In this document: positions 1 through 7,291 of the stretch, one piece after another
Position numbering within the stretch: position 1 is the first letter of the stretch
How the letters are laid out: each line of letters starts with the position of its first letter
DNA from: Desulfobacterales bacterium
GTDB taxonomy: Bacteria; Desulfobacterota; Desulfobacteria; Desulfobacterales; QNYZ01
Reading direction: 5' to 3'
DNA: 12,065 nucleotides
NCBI GenBank assembly: GCA_029938515.1
Contig: JAOZUU010000032.1
Coordinates: 1 to 12,065, forward strand
Translations under genes and position numbers: made by a program
The notes under the pieces: model-generated
Seen by the model: only the letters and a program-made list of their open reading frames with translations
Told to the model about the DNA's origin: nothing
The model's database searches: none

Positions 1-62
1 TGTTTCAGGATAACCTTTAGGCGGTCTGCTTAATTACCCGATAATAGTAAGGAGAATGATTG

Positions 63-566
63 ATGAGCGTGGCACCACCTGATGACTTTGTTGAATCATG
101 TGAAGCGGATATCGATTACCTGCAATTGGATCATATTATCGAAGCGGAATTCAACAACGATGAGGAAAACCTGATTATGATCCTGCAGGCTATCCAAAGG
201 CAATACAACTATCTGCCCGGACCGACCCTGAGCTATCTGGCGGTCAAAATTGAGGTACCATTGAGTAAAATTTATGAAGTGGCTACCTTTTACAGCACTT
301 TTAGTCTCACCCCGCGGGGGCGAAACATCATTTCCATCTGTCTGGGTACCGCATGCCATGTTCGAGGTGCCGAACGGATAAAAGAACGGATTACGGACAA
401 CCTGCATATCGCTGCCGGAGAGACCAGCGAGGACATGCGATTTACACTGGAGTCAGTGCGCTGCATTGGATGCTGCAGCTTGGGTCCGGTGGTTAAAATA
501 AACGAAAACACTTACAGCCGCATTGCGCCGGATGAAGTCGCCAACATTCTGGAAACATATGAATAA
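63..566 (+). CDS. NuoE-like [2Fe-2S] thioredoxin-fold subunit
   Basis: This is the 24 kDa (NuoE/HoxE/HndA/BamG) type of subunit, 167 residues, which carries a [2Fe-2S] cluster beside the FMN/NADH subunit of NADH-oxidising complexes. The family ligand set is visible: C93-x4-C98 in CLGTACHV and C134-x3-C138 in CIGCCSLGP. A helical N-terminal part (about residues 20-85, with the typical LPGP...YEVATFYSTF region) precedes the thioredoxin-like domain. The ATG at 63 is chosen because AAGGAG at 49-54 lies 8 bases upstream; a TTG at 60 is also in frame but is one codon longer and less likely. The gene is followed after 22 bases by the NuoF-like gene, its expected partner. No signal peptide or membrane segment is seen, so it is cytoplasmic. 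Whether it belongs to a true complex I can be rejected from the context: no membrane subunits follow. Confidence 0.93.
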   Translation: MSVAPPDDFVESCEADIDYLQLDHIIEAEFNNDEENLIMILQAIQRQYNYLPGPTLSYLAVKIEVPLSKIYEVATFYSTFSLTPRGRNIISICLGTACHVRGAERIKERITDNLHIAAGETSEDMRFTLESVRCIGCCSLGPVVKINENTYSRIAPDEVANILETYE

Positions 567-588
567 CGGACAAAACGAGGCACAGACC

Positions 589-2490
589 ATGAAAATTCAG
601 TCTGTAAAGGACCTGGAACAAATCGGCCAGCGGTATCAAAAAAATCTGTACATACCAGAGGGCGTCAAGGTGAACGTGGGCATGGCTTCCTGTGGAATTG
701 CCGCTGGTGCCCAGGCGACTTACGATAAGGCCCTTGAAATTTATGGCGCCAATAATGGTATCAAGATTTGTCAGACCGGTTGTATCGGCTTTTGTGAAGA
801 TGAACCCCTGGTGGAAATCTTTGGGCGAGATAAACCGCGCGTGGTCTATCATCATATTACCGAAGATAAAATCGTTGACATTATTGAAGCCTACCAGACT
901 GGTGATTTTGTAAAAAAGCATATCCTGGGTCAAATGAAAGATCCCCGCAGCCTGCTCGACGACGATCTGGAGAATCCTCTGACCGGGATTGATCTCGTTG
1001 ATGGTATCCCTGTTTTCGAGGAGATTCCCTTCTATCGTAGCCAGGTCAAGGTTGCCATGAGAAATTGTGGCTACATCGACCCGGACAGTATTGAAGAGTA
1101 TATGGCTCGCAGGGGATATGCGGCCTTTTTAAGCGCGCTTCAAGAAATGAAACCTTCCGAGGTCATCGAGGTCGTCAAGGGATCGGGATTGCGTGGCCGT
1201 GGCGGCGGCGGGTTTCCCACCGGCATTAAATGGGCCACTTGTGCCAAAAGCGAGGGGCGCCGGGCGGTCATCTGTAATGCAGACGAGGGTGATCCGGGGG
1301 CTTACATGGATCGCAGCATTCTCGAAGGAGATCCTCATAGCGTGATCGAAGGCATGCTCATCGCGGCGGTCGCCATCGGTTCCAGCAATGGCTACATTTA
1401 TGTACGCAATGAATATCCTCTGGCGGTTAAACGGCTGGTTGGCGCTATCAGACAGGCTGAAAGTTACGGGCTGATAGGGGACAACATCGCCGGTACCGAT
1501 TTTAGCTTTCACATCAAGATATCCACTGGTGCGGGGGCCTTCGTGTGTGGCGAATCAACCGCCCTGATGGCATCGCTTGAGGGCCGGGTGGGTCGGCCGC
1601 AGGCCAAGTATGTCCATACCGTGGAGAAAGGATTTCGCAACAAACCTTCCAATCTGAATAATGTGGAGACCTACGCCAATGTTCCCGCCATTCTATTAAA
1701 AGGGGCTTCCTGGTTTGGACAAATGGGTACCGAGCACAGTAAAGGCACAAAGGTCTTCAGCCTGGTGGGTAAAATCAAGAATACGGGCCTTGTGGAAGTC
1801 CCTATGGGCATCTCCTTAAGAGACATCGTTTTCAATATCGGTGGTGGTGTTCCCGGGAAAAAGGTATTCAAGGCCGTGCAGACCGGCGGGCCTTCCGGTG
1901 GATGTATCCCGGAACGTTTCCTGGATTTGCCCGTGGATTATCAGAAATTGACCGAAGTGGGTTCCATCATGGGTTCCGGCGGCATGATCGTCATGGATCA
2001 GGATACCTGTATGGTGGACGTGGCCCGTTATTTCGTGGAGTTCCTTAAAGAAGAGTCCTGCGGCCAGTGCAACCCCTGCCGCGAGGGACTCAAGCAGATG
2101 CTCGAGATTCTAACGCGTATTTGCGAGGGAGACGGCAAAGAGGGGGATATCGAACTGCTGGAAGAGATGGGACCCATGATGCAGAAGTTTTCTTTGTGCG
2201 GTTTAGGGACCTCGGCGCCCAATCCGGTACTGACCACGATCTTATATTTTCGTGATGAGTACGAGGCACACATCAAAGACAAAAAATGCTCTTCGGGTGT
2301 CTGTAAGGCCTTGTATCACTATGAAATTGACGAAGAAGCCTGTACCGGCTGTCGGGTCTGTTCTCGCAAGTGTCCCCAGGATGCCATCACCGGCAAGAAG
2401 AAAGAGCCTCACCGCATCGATCAGCAATTGTGCATCAAATGTAGTATCTGTTATGATGTGTGCAAGTTCGGTGCAGTTGTCGTTAAATAA
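589..2490 (+). CDS. NuoF-like NADH/FMN subunit with N-terminal [2Fe-2S] and C-terminal 2x[4Fe-4S] domains
   Basis: This is the NADH-oxidising flavoprotein of a soluble NuoF/HydB/HndC/BamH type complex, 633 residues from the ATG at 589. Domains in order: a thioredoxin-like [2Fe-2S] domain at about 25-105 with four cysteines (C35, C61, C65, C69); the FMN-binding glycine-rich loop GLRGRGGGGFPTG (200-212); the NADH/FMN segment CNADEGDPGAYMDR (229-242); GAGAFVCGESTALMASLEGR (314-333); TGGPSGGCIPE (432-442); the N3-type [4Fe-4S] ligands C491, C494, C497 and C537; and a C-terminal bacterial ferredoxin domain with two CxxCxxCxxxC sets (C585-C595 and C615-C625). This extended form is typical of bifurcating hydrogenases and related complexes, not of respiratory complex I, whose NuoF is about 430-450 residues. 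The start at 589 is favoured by GAGG 8 bases upstream; ATG 559, which overlaps the nuoE-like stop, is in frame and would add ten residues. Confidence 0.94.
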   Translation: MKIQSVKDLEQIGQRYQKNLYIPEGVKVNVGMASCGIAAGAQATYDKALEIYGANNGIKICQTGCIGFCEDEPLVEIFGRDKPRVVYHHITEDKIVDIIEAYQTGDFVKKHILGQMKDPRSLLDDDLENPLTGIDLVDGIPVFEEIPFYRSQVKVAMRNCGYIDPDSIEEYMARRGYAAFLSALQEMKPSEVIEVVKGSGLRGRGGGGFPTGIKWATCAKSEGRRAVICNADEGDPGAYMDRSILEGDPHSVIEGMLIAAVAIGSSNGYIYVRNEYPLAVKRLVGAIRQAESYGLIGDNIAGTDFSFHIKISTGAGAFVCGESTALMASLEGRVGRPQAKYVHTVEKGFRNKPSNLNNVETYANVPAILLKGASWFGQMGTEHSKGTKVFSLVGKIKNTGLVEVPMGISLRDIVFNIGGGVPGKKVFKAVQTGGPSGGCIPERFLDLPVDYQKLTEVGSIMGSGGMIVMDQDTCMVDVARYFVEFLKEESCGQCNPCREGLKQMLEILTRICEGDGKEGDIELLEEMGPMMQKFSLCGLGTSAPNPVLTTILYFRDEYEAHIKDKKCSSGVCKALYHYEIDEEACTGCRVCSRKCPQDAITGKKKEPHRIDQQLCIKCSICYDVCKFGAVVVK

Positions 2491-2507
2491 CAAAGGGATA
2501 GATTTCC

Positions 2508-5500
2508 ATGGTTACGTTTAAACTTAACGGAAAAACGGTTCAGGGAGATGAAGGGCAGTATATCCTGCAGGTGGCCGAGAAATACGGCGTTGACATTCCG
2601 ACCCTGTGTCATCACAAGGCTTTGGAACCGGCCGGCATGTGCCGCCTGTGCACGGTGGAGCTATTTGATGGTCGACGAACGCGATTTGTCACTGCCTGCA
2701 ACTATCCCATCTGGGAGGGTATGGAAGTCAGCACCGATAGTGAGATGGTTCACGACGGACGGAAGCTGATTGTTGAGATGCTGTTGTCCCGGTGCCCGGA
2801 AGTGCCTCTGATACAGAATTTGGCGCAAGGGTATGGTATCTCGGAACCACGGTTTAAGAAAGAAGAAGACACCTGTATCCTCTGTGGCTTGTGTACCCGG
2901 GTCTGCGAGCGAATGGGGGCCAACGCCATCAGTCTGACCGGGCGAGGCGTCGAGATGAAGGTGGATACGCCTTTCGGCCTTAACACCGAGGCCTGCCTGG
3001 CTTGCGGTGCTTGTGCATCGGTTTGCCCCACCGGGCATATTACGTTGGAAAGGGTGAACCAGAAACATGCCCGGATTGCGGCTGGGCTGATTCCATCCGA
3101 GTATGACGTCGGCCTAAATGGCCGCAAAGCCGTTTACGTCCCCTATGCCCAGGCCGTTCCCAATACCCCGGTCATCGATCGTGATGTCTGCATGCATTTC
3201 AAGACCGGTGGATGTGAAATCTGCGCTGAATTCTGCGGCGTGGATGCCATCGATTACACCATGGAAGACGAGATCGTTGAACTGGATGTCGGTTCCATCA
3301 TCCTGGCACCCGGATTTGAGCCTTTCGATCCATCCGCTTTTGATTCTTATAACTACATTAACCATGCCAATGTGATTACATCCATGGAGATGGAACGGAT
3401 CCTTTCGGCTTCAGGCCCTTTCGAGGGGCACCTGATTCGGCCATCGGATCATAAGGAACCTAAAAAAATTGCCTGGTTTCAGTGTGTGGGGTCAAGGGAT
3501 GTCAATCGCTGTGATAATTCCTATTGTTCATCGGTGTGCTGCATGTACGCCATAAAAGAGGCGGTAATCACCAAAGAGCATGCCGGAGATGATGTGGATT
3601 GCGCCATCTTTTTCATGGACATGCGTACGCATGGCAAGGATTTTGAGCGGTTTTATGACAAAGCCCGTGAAAAAGAGGGGGTTCGGTTTATCCGCAGCCG
3701 TGTGCACACCATTGATTCCATACCCGGGTCGGACGATCTGTCGCTAAAATACGTGCTCGATGATGGCCAAATGGTCACCGAAACGTTTGATATGGTCGTG
3801 TTGTCCGTTGGGCTGCAAACACCGCCCGAAGTGGTGGAATTGGCCAAAAAGCTCGATATTGAATTAACCGCGGGCAATTTTTGCAAAACACCTACCTTCG
3901 ATCCTGTGGTGACCTCCCGGCCGGGCATCTTTGTCTGCGGTGCCTTCCAGGGGCCCAAAGATATTCCCCAGGCGGTCGTGGATTCAAGTGCCGCCGCTGC
4001 GGCCGCCGGTGAGATTCTGGTTTCCGCCCGGCACAGCAATACTAAAGAAAAGGAAGTGATTCCTGAAACCAATGTGATCAACGAACGTCCTCGCATCGGT
4101 GTGTTCGTCTGCCGTTGCGGTACGAATATTGCGGGTGTGGTGAATGTGCCCGCCGTGGCTGAATATGCCAAAAGTTTGCCCTATGTCACGTATACCACGG
4201 ACAACCTGTATTCATGCTCCCAGGATACCCAGGAAGTCATGACCGCGATCATTAAAAAAGAGAAACTGAACCGGGTCGTTGTGGCAGCCTGCACCCCCAA
4301 AACCCACGAACCGCTTTTTCAGGAAACCCTGGTCAATGCCGGATTGAACAAGTACCTGTTCGAGATGTGTAATATCCGCAACCAGGATTCCTGGGTCCAT
4401 AAAACCACCCCCGATCTGGCCACTGAAAAGGCCAAGGACCTGGTTCGGATGGCTGTTTCCAAAGTGGGCTTGATGGAACCGCTCAAAGAAACCGCGTTTG
4501 AAGTCAACCAGAATGCGTTGATCATTGGCGGGGGCGTGGCCGGTTTAACGGTGGCCAAAAGCCTGGGTCGGCAGGGATATCAAACCCATATCGTCGAAAA
4601 AGGCGATCGACTGGGCGGCCAGGCGGAAAAACTGTATCGGACGGCTGATGGCGAAACGGTCAAACCCAAGCTCCGGCAGCTGATCGATGAAATAACGAAA
4701 AATGACAATATCACTATCCACCTGGACACCGAATTGACCGACGTGGACGGGTTCGTGGGAAATTTCAAATCGACCCTCTCCAGAAACGGGTCCGGCAACG
4801 ACGATGAAACGGTCATCGAGCATGGCGTGGCGGTGATTGCCACCGGCGGCAAACCATATACCCCTTCCGAATATCATTACGGGGAAGATTCGCGTATCAT
4901 GACCAGCCTGATGCTGGATCAAAAAATCATGGAAGGTGATTCCGATCTGAAGAATTTGGATACGGCGGTTTTTATCCAGTGTGTCGGCTCCCGTCAGCCC
5001 GATCGTCCCTATTGCTCCCGGGTTTGCTGTACGCATTCCATTGACAGTGCCCTGACCCTTAAAGAGATGAACCCGGATATGAATATCTATATTCTATATC
5101 GGGATATTCGGACCTATGGCGAACGGGAATACTTGTATAAAGAAGCGCGTGATAAAGGTGTTATTTTTATTCGTTATTCACTGGATGCTAAACCGATAGT
5201 TGAAGTAGAAGATGGCCAACTGGATATTGAACTCACCGACCCCATTCTCGACCGGCCGGTGAAAATTTCTGCCGGGCTGCTCTGTCTGGCCACGGCGGTG
5301 ATCCCCAACCAGGACGAAAAATTGGCCCGTATGTTTAAAGTTTCTGTGAACGATGATGGATTTTTCGTTGAACGGCATGCCAAGCTCGGGCCTTCGGAAT
5401 TCGCCACGGACGGCGTGTATTTATGTGGCCTGGCTCATTACCCCAAGCCCGTCGATGAATCGGTGGTCCAGGGACGGGCGGTGGCGTCACGGGCAGTGAC

Positions 5501-5789
5501 GTTGTTGGCCAAGGATAAAATTTACACCAGCGGGCAGGTGGCTGAAACCGATCCGGCCATCTGTAGTGCCTGCAACGTATGTGTCTCCGTTTGTCCTTAC
5601 GGCGCACCATCATTAACCCCGGAAGATGCACGGTTTTTCCCGGGAACGGCCGAGATCAACCCGGTGCTTTGCAAAGGGTGCGGATTATGCGTGGCATCCT
5701 GCCGTTCCGGGGCGATTCATTTGAAAGGATTTGACAACGATCAGATTTTCGCCCAGATATTTTCGCTTGATCAAGCGGTTGGGTTGTAA
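2508..5789 (+). CDS. NuoG-type ferredoxin region fused to two HdrA-like units (1093 aa)
   Basis: This is a large iron-sulfur flavoprotein and the likely hub of the complex. Residues 1-75 are a NuoG-type [2Fe-2S] domain (C34, C45, C48, C64). Residues 118-180 hold two [4Fe-4S] motifs (C123-C126-C129-C133 and C163-C166-C169-C173). The His-ligated cluster motif of NuoG is not seen. From about 200 the protein is HdrA-like: GRKAVYVPYAQAVP (205-218), C228/C236/C239/C243, QCVGSR (325-330) with CCMYAI (344-349), and a GIFVCGAFQGPKDIP loop (473-487). This first unit has no N-terminal GxGxxG half. A second HdrA unit starts near 528: VCRCGTNIAGVV (534-545), VVAACTPKTHEPLF (591-604), the FAD motif LIIGGGVAGLTVAKSLGRQG (671-690) with RLGGQ, QCVGSR (824-829), CCTHSI (840-845), and a FAD-tail loop DGVYLCGLAHYPKP (968-981). 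The C-terminus is a 2x[4Fe-4S] ferredoxin (C1019-C1029 and C1055-C1065). HdrA proteins carry the bifurcating FAD in methanogen Hdr complexes; that this one does so is inferred. AAAGGGA at 2492-2498 lies 9 bases before the ATG. Confidence 0.92.
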   Translation: MVTFKLNGKTVQGDEGQYILQVAEKYGVDIPTLCHHKALEPAGMCRLCTVELFDGRRTRFVTACNYPIWEGMEVSTDSEMVHDGRKLIVEMLLSRCPEVPLIQNLAQGYGISEPRFKKEEDTCILCGLCTRVCERMGANAISLTGRGVEMKVDTPFGLNTEACLACGACASVCPTGHITLERVNQKHARIAAGLIPSEYDVGLNGRKAVYVPYAQAVPNTPVIDRDVCMHFKTGGCEICAEFCGVDAIDYTMEDEIVELDVGSIILAPGFEPFDPSAFDSYNYINHANVITSMEMERILSASGPFEGHLIRPSDHKEPKKIAWFQCVGSRDVNRCDNSYCSSVCCMYAIKEAVITKEHAGDDVDCAIFFMDMRTHGKDFERFYDKAREKEGVRFIRSRVHTIDSIPGSDDLSLKYVLDDGQMVTETFDMVVLSVGLQTPPEVVELAKKLDIELTAGNFCKTPTFDPVVTSRPGIFVCGAFQGPKDIPQAVVDSSAAAAAAGEILVSARHSNTKEKEVIPETNVINERPRIGVFVCRCGTNIAGVVNVPAVAEYAKSLPYVTYTTDNLYSCSQDTQEVMTAIIKKEKLNRVVVAACTPKTHEPLFQETLVNAGLNKYLFEMCNIRNQDSWVHKTTPDLATEKAKDLVRMAVSKVGLMEPLKETAFEVNQNALIIGGGVAGLTVAKSLGRQGYQTHIVEKGDRLGGQAEKLYRTADGETVKPKLRQLIDEITKNDNITIHLDTELTDVDGFVGNFKSTLSRNGSGNDDETVIEHGVAVIATGGKPYTPSEYHYGEDSRIMTSLMLDQKIMEGDSDLKNLDTAVFIQCVGSRQPDRPYCSRVCCTHSIDSALTLKEMNPDMNIYILYRDIRTYGEREYLYKEARDKGVIFIRYSLDAKPIVEVEDGQLDIELTDPILDRPVKISAGLLCLATAVIPNQDEKLARMFKVSVNDDGFFVERHAKLGPSEFATDGVYLCGLAHYPKPVDESVVQGRAVASRAVTLLAKDKIYTSGQVAETDPAICSACNVCVSVCPYGAPSLTPEDARFFPGTAEINPVLCKGCGLCVASCRSGAIHLKGFDNDQIFAQIFSLDQAVGL

Positions 5790-5803
5790 ATGATAGAAGA
5801 AAA

Positions 5804-5831
5804 GCTGAAAGCTGAAAACTGAAGGCTGAAA
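5804..5831 (+). repeat. Four tandem 7-base units (GCTGAAA type)
   Basis: Four consecutive heptamers, GCTGAAA GCTGAAA ACTGAAG GCTGAAA, fill 28 bases of the 100-base gap between the HdrA-like fusion gene and the MvhD-like gene. The rest of the gap is purine-rich and ends in the AAAGGAG ribosome binding site of the next gene (5872-5878). No terminator-like hairpin with a T-run is present, so transcription probably continues through the gap. The role of the heptamers is unknown; they may be simple slippage-derived sequence. Confidence 0.6.
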
Positions 5832-5889
5832 GAAAGAGACAAAGGGCTCACGGCTGAGTGTTGAACGATGTAAAGGAGAGAAATACCAT

Positions 5890-6345
5890 ATGTCTGAATG
5901 GAAACCGAAGATTGTTGCTTTTTTATGCAACTGGTGCAGTTACGGCGCGGCGGACCTGGCCGGTGTCAGCCGGATGGAGTATCCGCCTTATATCCGCGTG
6001 ATCCGGATTCCCTGCGCGGGAAGAATGGATCCCAAGTTTGCCTTGGCTGCTTTGCGGGAAGGGGCCGATGGGGTCTGGGTATCCGGGTGACATCCGGGCG
6101 AATGCCATTACCTGGAAGGTAATTATTTTGCTCGTCGGAAGTTCGCCCTTTTCAAGGAATTGATGGCCCATATGGGTGTCGAGTCCGAGCGCATTCACTT
6201 TTCGTGGGTCTCCTCGGCTGAGTCGACTAAATTTGTCCGGGTGGTCAATGAAGTGACCGAGGCGGTTCGAGCTTTGGGGCCGAACCGGAGGTTCGTCAAA
6301 TCCCATGGTTTGGATCGACAATCTTACGATGAAAAGGCGGCTTGA
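5890..6345 (+). CDS. mvhD: MvhD-like [2Fe-2S] subunit, selenoprotein (TGA at 6088-6090 read as Sec67)
   Basis: This is a 151-residue MvhD/FlxD/BamF-family protein, the small [2Fe-2S] subunit that passes electrons to HdrA. The reading frame is interrupted only by a TGA at codon 67. Family-typical sequence continues in the same frame on both sides: [13 protein letters not shown] (13-25), PCAGRMDP (41-48), [21 protein letters not shown] (58-78), [16 protein letters not shown] (81-96), and SSAESTKF (108-115) to a TGA at 6343-6345. Sec67 falls exactly where relatives have the first Cys of the G-C-H-P-G-D-C-H-Y motif. C13, C16, C42 and C72 are the other conserved cysteines. A SECIS-like hairpin starts 4 bases after the TGA (separate entry). 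AAAGGAG (5872-5878) gives a start at 5890. The gene is followed by the next start after one base. Automatic callers will split or truncate this gene at 6090. An in-frame nonsense mutation is the alternative but is much less likely given the hairpin and the perfectly placed codon. Confidence 0.93.
6091..6134 (+). promoter_or_regulatory. Bacterial SECIS element for Sec67 of the MvhD-like gene
   Basis: The 44 bases after the TGA fold into a two-part stem. The apical stem is 7 perfect base pairs, ATTACCT (6107-6113) with AGGTAAT (6117-6123), closed by a GGA triloop (6114-6116). An internal loop (6103-6106 against 6124-6126) separates it from a lower stem pairing 6095-6102 with 6127-6134 (8 pairs including two G-T wobbles). 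The loop begins 24 bases after the TGA and has G at its first two positions. Known bacterial SECIS elements place a small apical loop with an early G roughly 16-37 bases downstream of UGA, where SelB binds. Pairing was worked out by hand; no folding energy was computed. Confidence 0.82.
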
Positions 6346-6346
6346 T

Positions 6347-7291
6347 ATGATCGGCTATATCGATAAAATAAAACAGATATCAAAACAGATACTTGAGGAC
6401 TGCAAAGTTGACATGGTCATCGGATTCCGCCGGGGGACCGTGCCGATGATGAACGAACCCTGTGTGGCCAAAACCGAGGATGATGTAGATCAATTTGTCT
6501 GGGACGGCCATTGCGGTATCAACCTGGCTAATTACCTGATGGGTCGTAAGGAAAAGATCGGGATTGTGGCCAAGGGCTGTGACACACGGAACATTGTGAC
6601 CCACATCATTGAAAACAAAATTGATCGCGACCAGCTTTACATTATCGGGGTTCCCTGCAAGGGGATGATCGATCGTCGGCAGGTAAACAACCGCTTTGAA
6701 GGAGTTCGCGAGGTAATCGACCAAGGTGATACAGTGAAAATCATAGGAGCGGATTTTGAGGAAAAGCTGGATAAAACAGACCTGCTCCAGAGCAATTGTG
6801 CTACTTGCACTCATCCCAACCCGGTGATTCATGACGAGCTGGTGGGTGACCCGGTGGAGGTGCCGACGGATATCGACCAGTGGGCAGATGTGAGAAAGAT
6901 CGAAGCCATGTCGACTGAAGATAAGTGGGGCTATTTCGACGATTTGCTTAAGGAATGCATCCGTTGCTATGCCTGCCGCAATGCCTGTCCATTGTGTTAC
7001 TGCCCCACCTGTTTCGTGGATGAATCCACGCCCCAGTGGGTTGGGAAAAGTCAGGACCCCATCGATGTGCGAACATTTCACTTCCTGCGGGCGTTTCATT
7101 GCGCCGGCCGGTGCACCGACTGCGGGGCCTGCGAACGGGCCTGTCCGGTGGGAATCAATATGCGGGTATTTACCCAAAAGCTGGAAAAAGACTGCTACGA
7201 TCTATACGGATGGGAAGCCGGGCTGACTACGGATGTCCGGCCGCCGCTGGATACCTATCGGGCCGATGATCCGGAGGAGTTTATAAAATGA
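6347..7291 (+). CDS. FrhB/FdhB-like (FlxC-type) iron-sulfur protein with C-terminal 4Fe-4S clusters
   Basis: The protein is 314 residues. The N-terminal two thirds resemble the coenzyme F420 hydrogenase/dehydrogenase beta-subunit C-terminal fold: IGFRRG (25-30), AKGCDTRNIVTHI (75-87), IGVPCKGM (100-107), and CATC (151-154). The C-terminal part has a dense cysteine cluster C204-x2-C207-x2-C210-x3-C214 with extra C217, C219 and C222, then C252 and C256-x2-C259-x2-C262-x3-C266-P, which together can hold at least two [4Fe-4S] clusters. Proteins of this kind sit between MvhD-like and AsrA-like subunits in Flx-type clusters, where they probably relay electrons; binding of F420 is not implied. The start at 6347 follows the mvhD stop by one base, with AAGGCGG just upstream. 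An in-frame start at 6305 would overlap mvhD heavily and is rejected. The stop overlaps the next start (ATGA). Confidence 0.88.
   Translation: MIGYIDKIKQISKQILEDCKVDMVIGFRRGTVPMMNEPCVAKTEDDVDQFVWDGHCGINLANYLMGRKEKIGIVAKGCDTRNIVTHIIENKIDRDQLYIIGVPCKGMIDRRQVNNRFEGVREVIDQGDTVKIIGADFEEKLDKTDLLQSNCATCTHPNPVIHDELVGDPVEVPTDIDQWADVRKIEAMSTEDKWGYFDDLLKECIRCYACRNACPLCYCPTCFVDESTPQWVGKSQDPIDVRTFHFLRAFHCAGRCTDCGACERACPVGINMRVFTQKLEKDCYDLYGWEAGLTTDVRPPLDTYRADDPEEFIK

Noticed and set aside
40..45. GATAAT as a -10 box for the operon
   Set aside because: No -35 box is found at proper spacing, and it lies almost on the Shine-Dalgarno; the true promoter is probably upstream of the window.
1..62. Tail of an upstream gene or an RNA gene
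   Set aside because: Nothing recognisable in this short stretch beyond the ribosome binding site at 49-54.
63..5789. Respiratory complex I (Nuo) operon
   Set aside because: Only NuoE/F/G-type N-terminal modules occur, in extended soluble forms fused or joined to HdrA and Flx subunits; no membrane subunits or NuoB/C/D/I are present.
5890..6090. A 66-residue truncated MvhD or a pseudogene ending at the TGA
   Set aside because: Conserved family sequence continues in frame immediately after the TGA to a second stop at 6345, with a SECIS-like hairpin in the right place and the TGA at a conserved Cys position.
6305..6346. Upstream start for the FrhB-like gene overlapping mvhD
   Set aside because: It depends on reading mvhD as ended at 6090; the ATG at 6347 follows the true mvhD stop and has a plausible ribosome binding site.
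6380..7177. 265-codon open frame on the minus strand
   Set aside because: It lies fully inside the FrhB-like gene, has no recognisable motif, and is an opposite-strand shadow of a codon-biased gene.
6347..7291. True coenzyme F420 hydrogenase or dehydrogenase subunit
   Set aside because: Only a fold-level resemblance is visible, no F420 partner enzyme is present, and the organism appears bacterial; a relay role is more likely.
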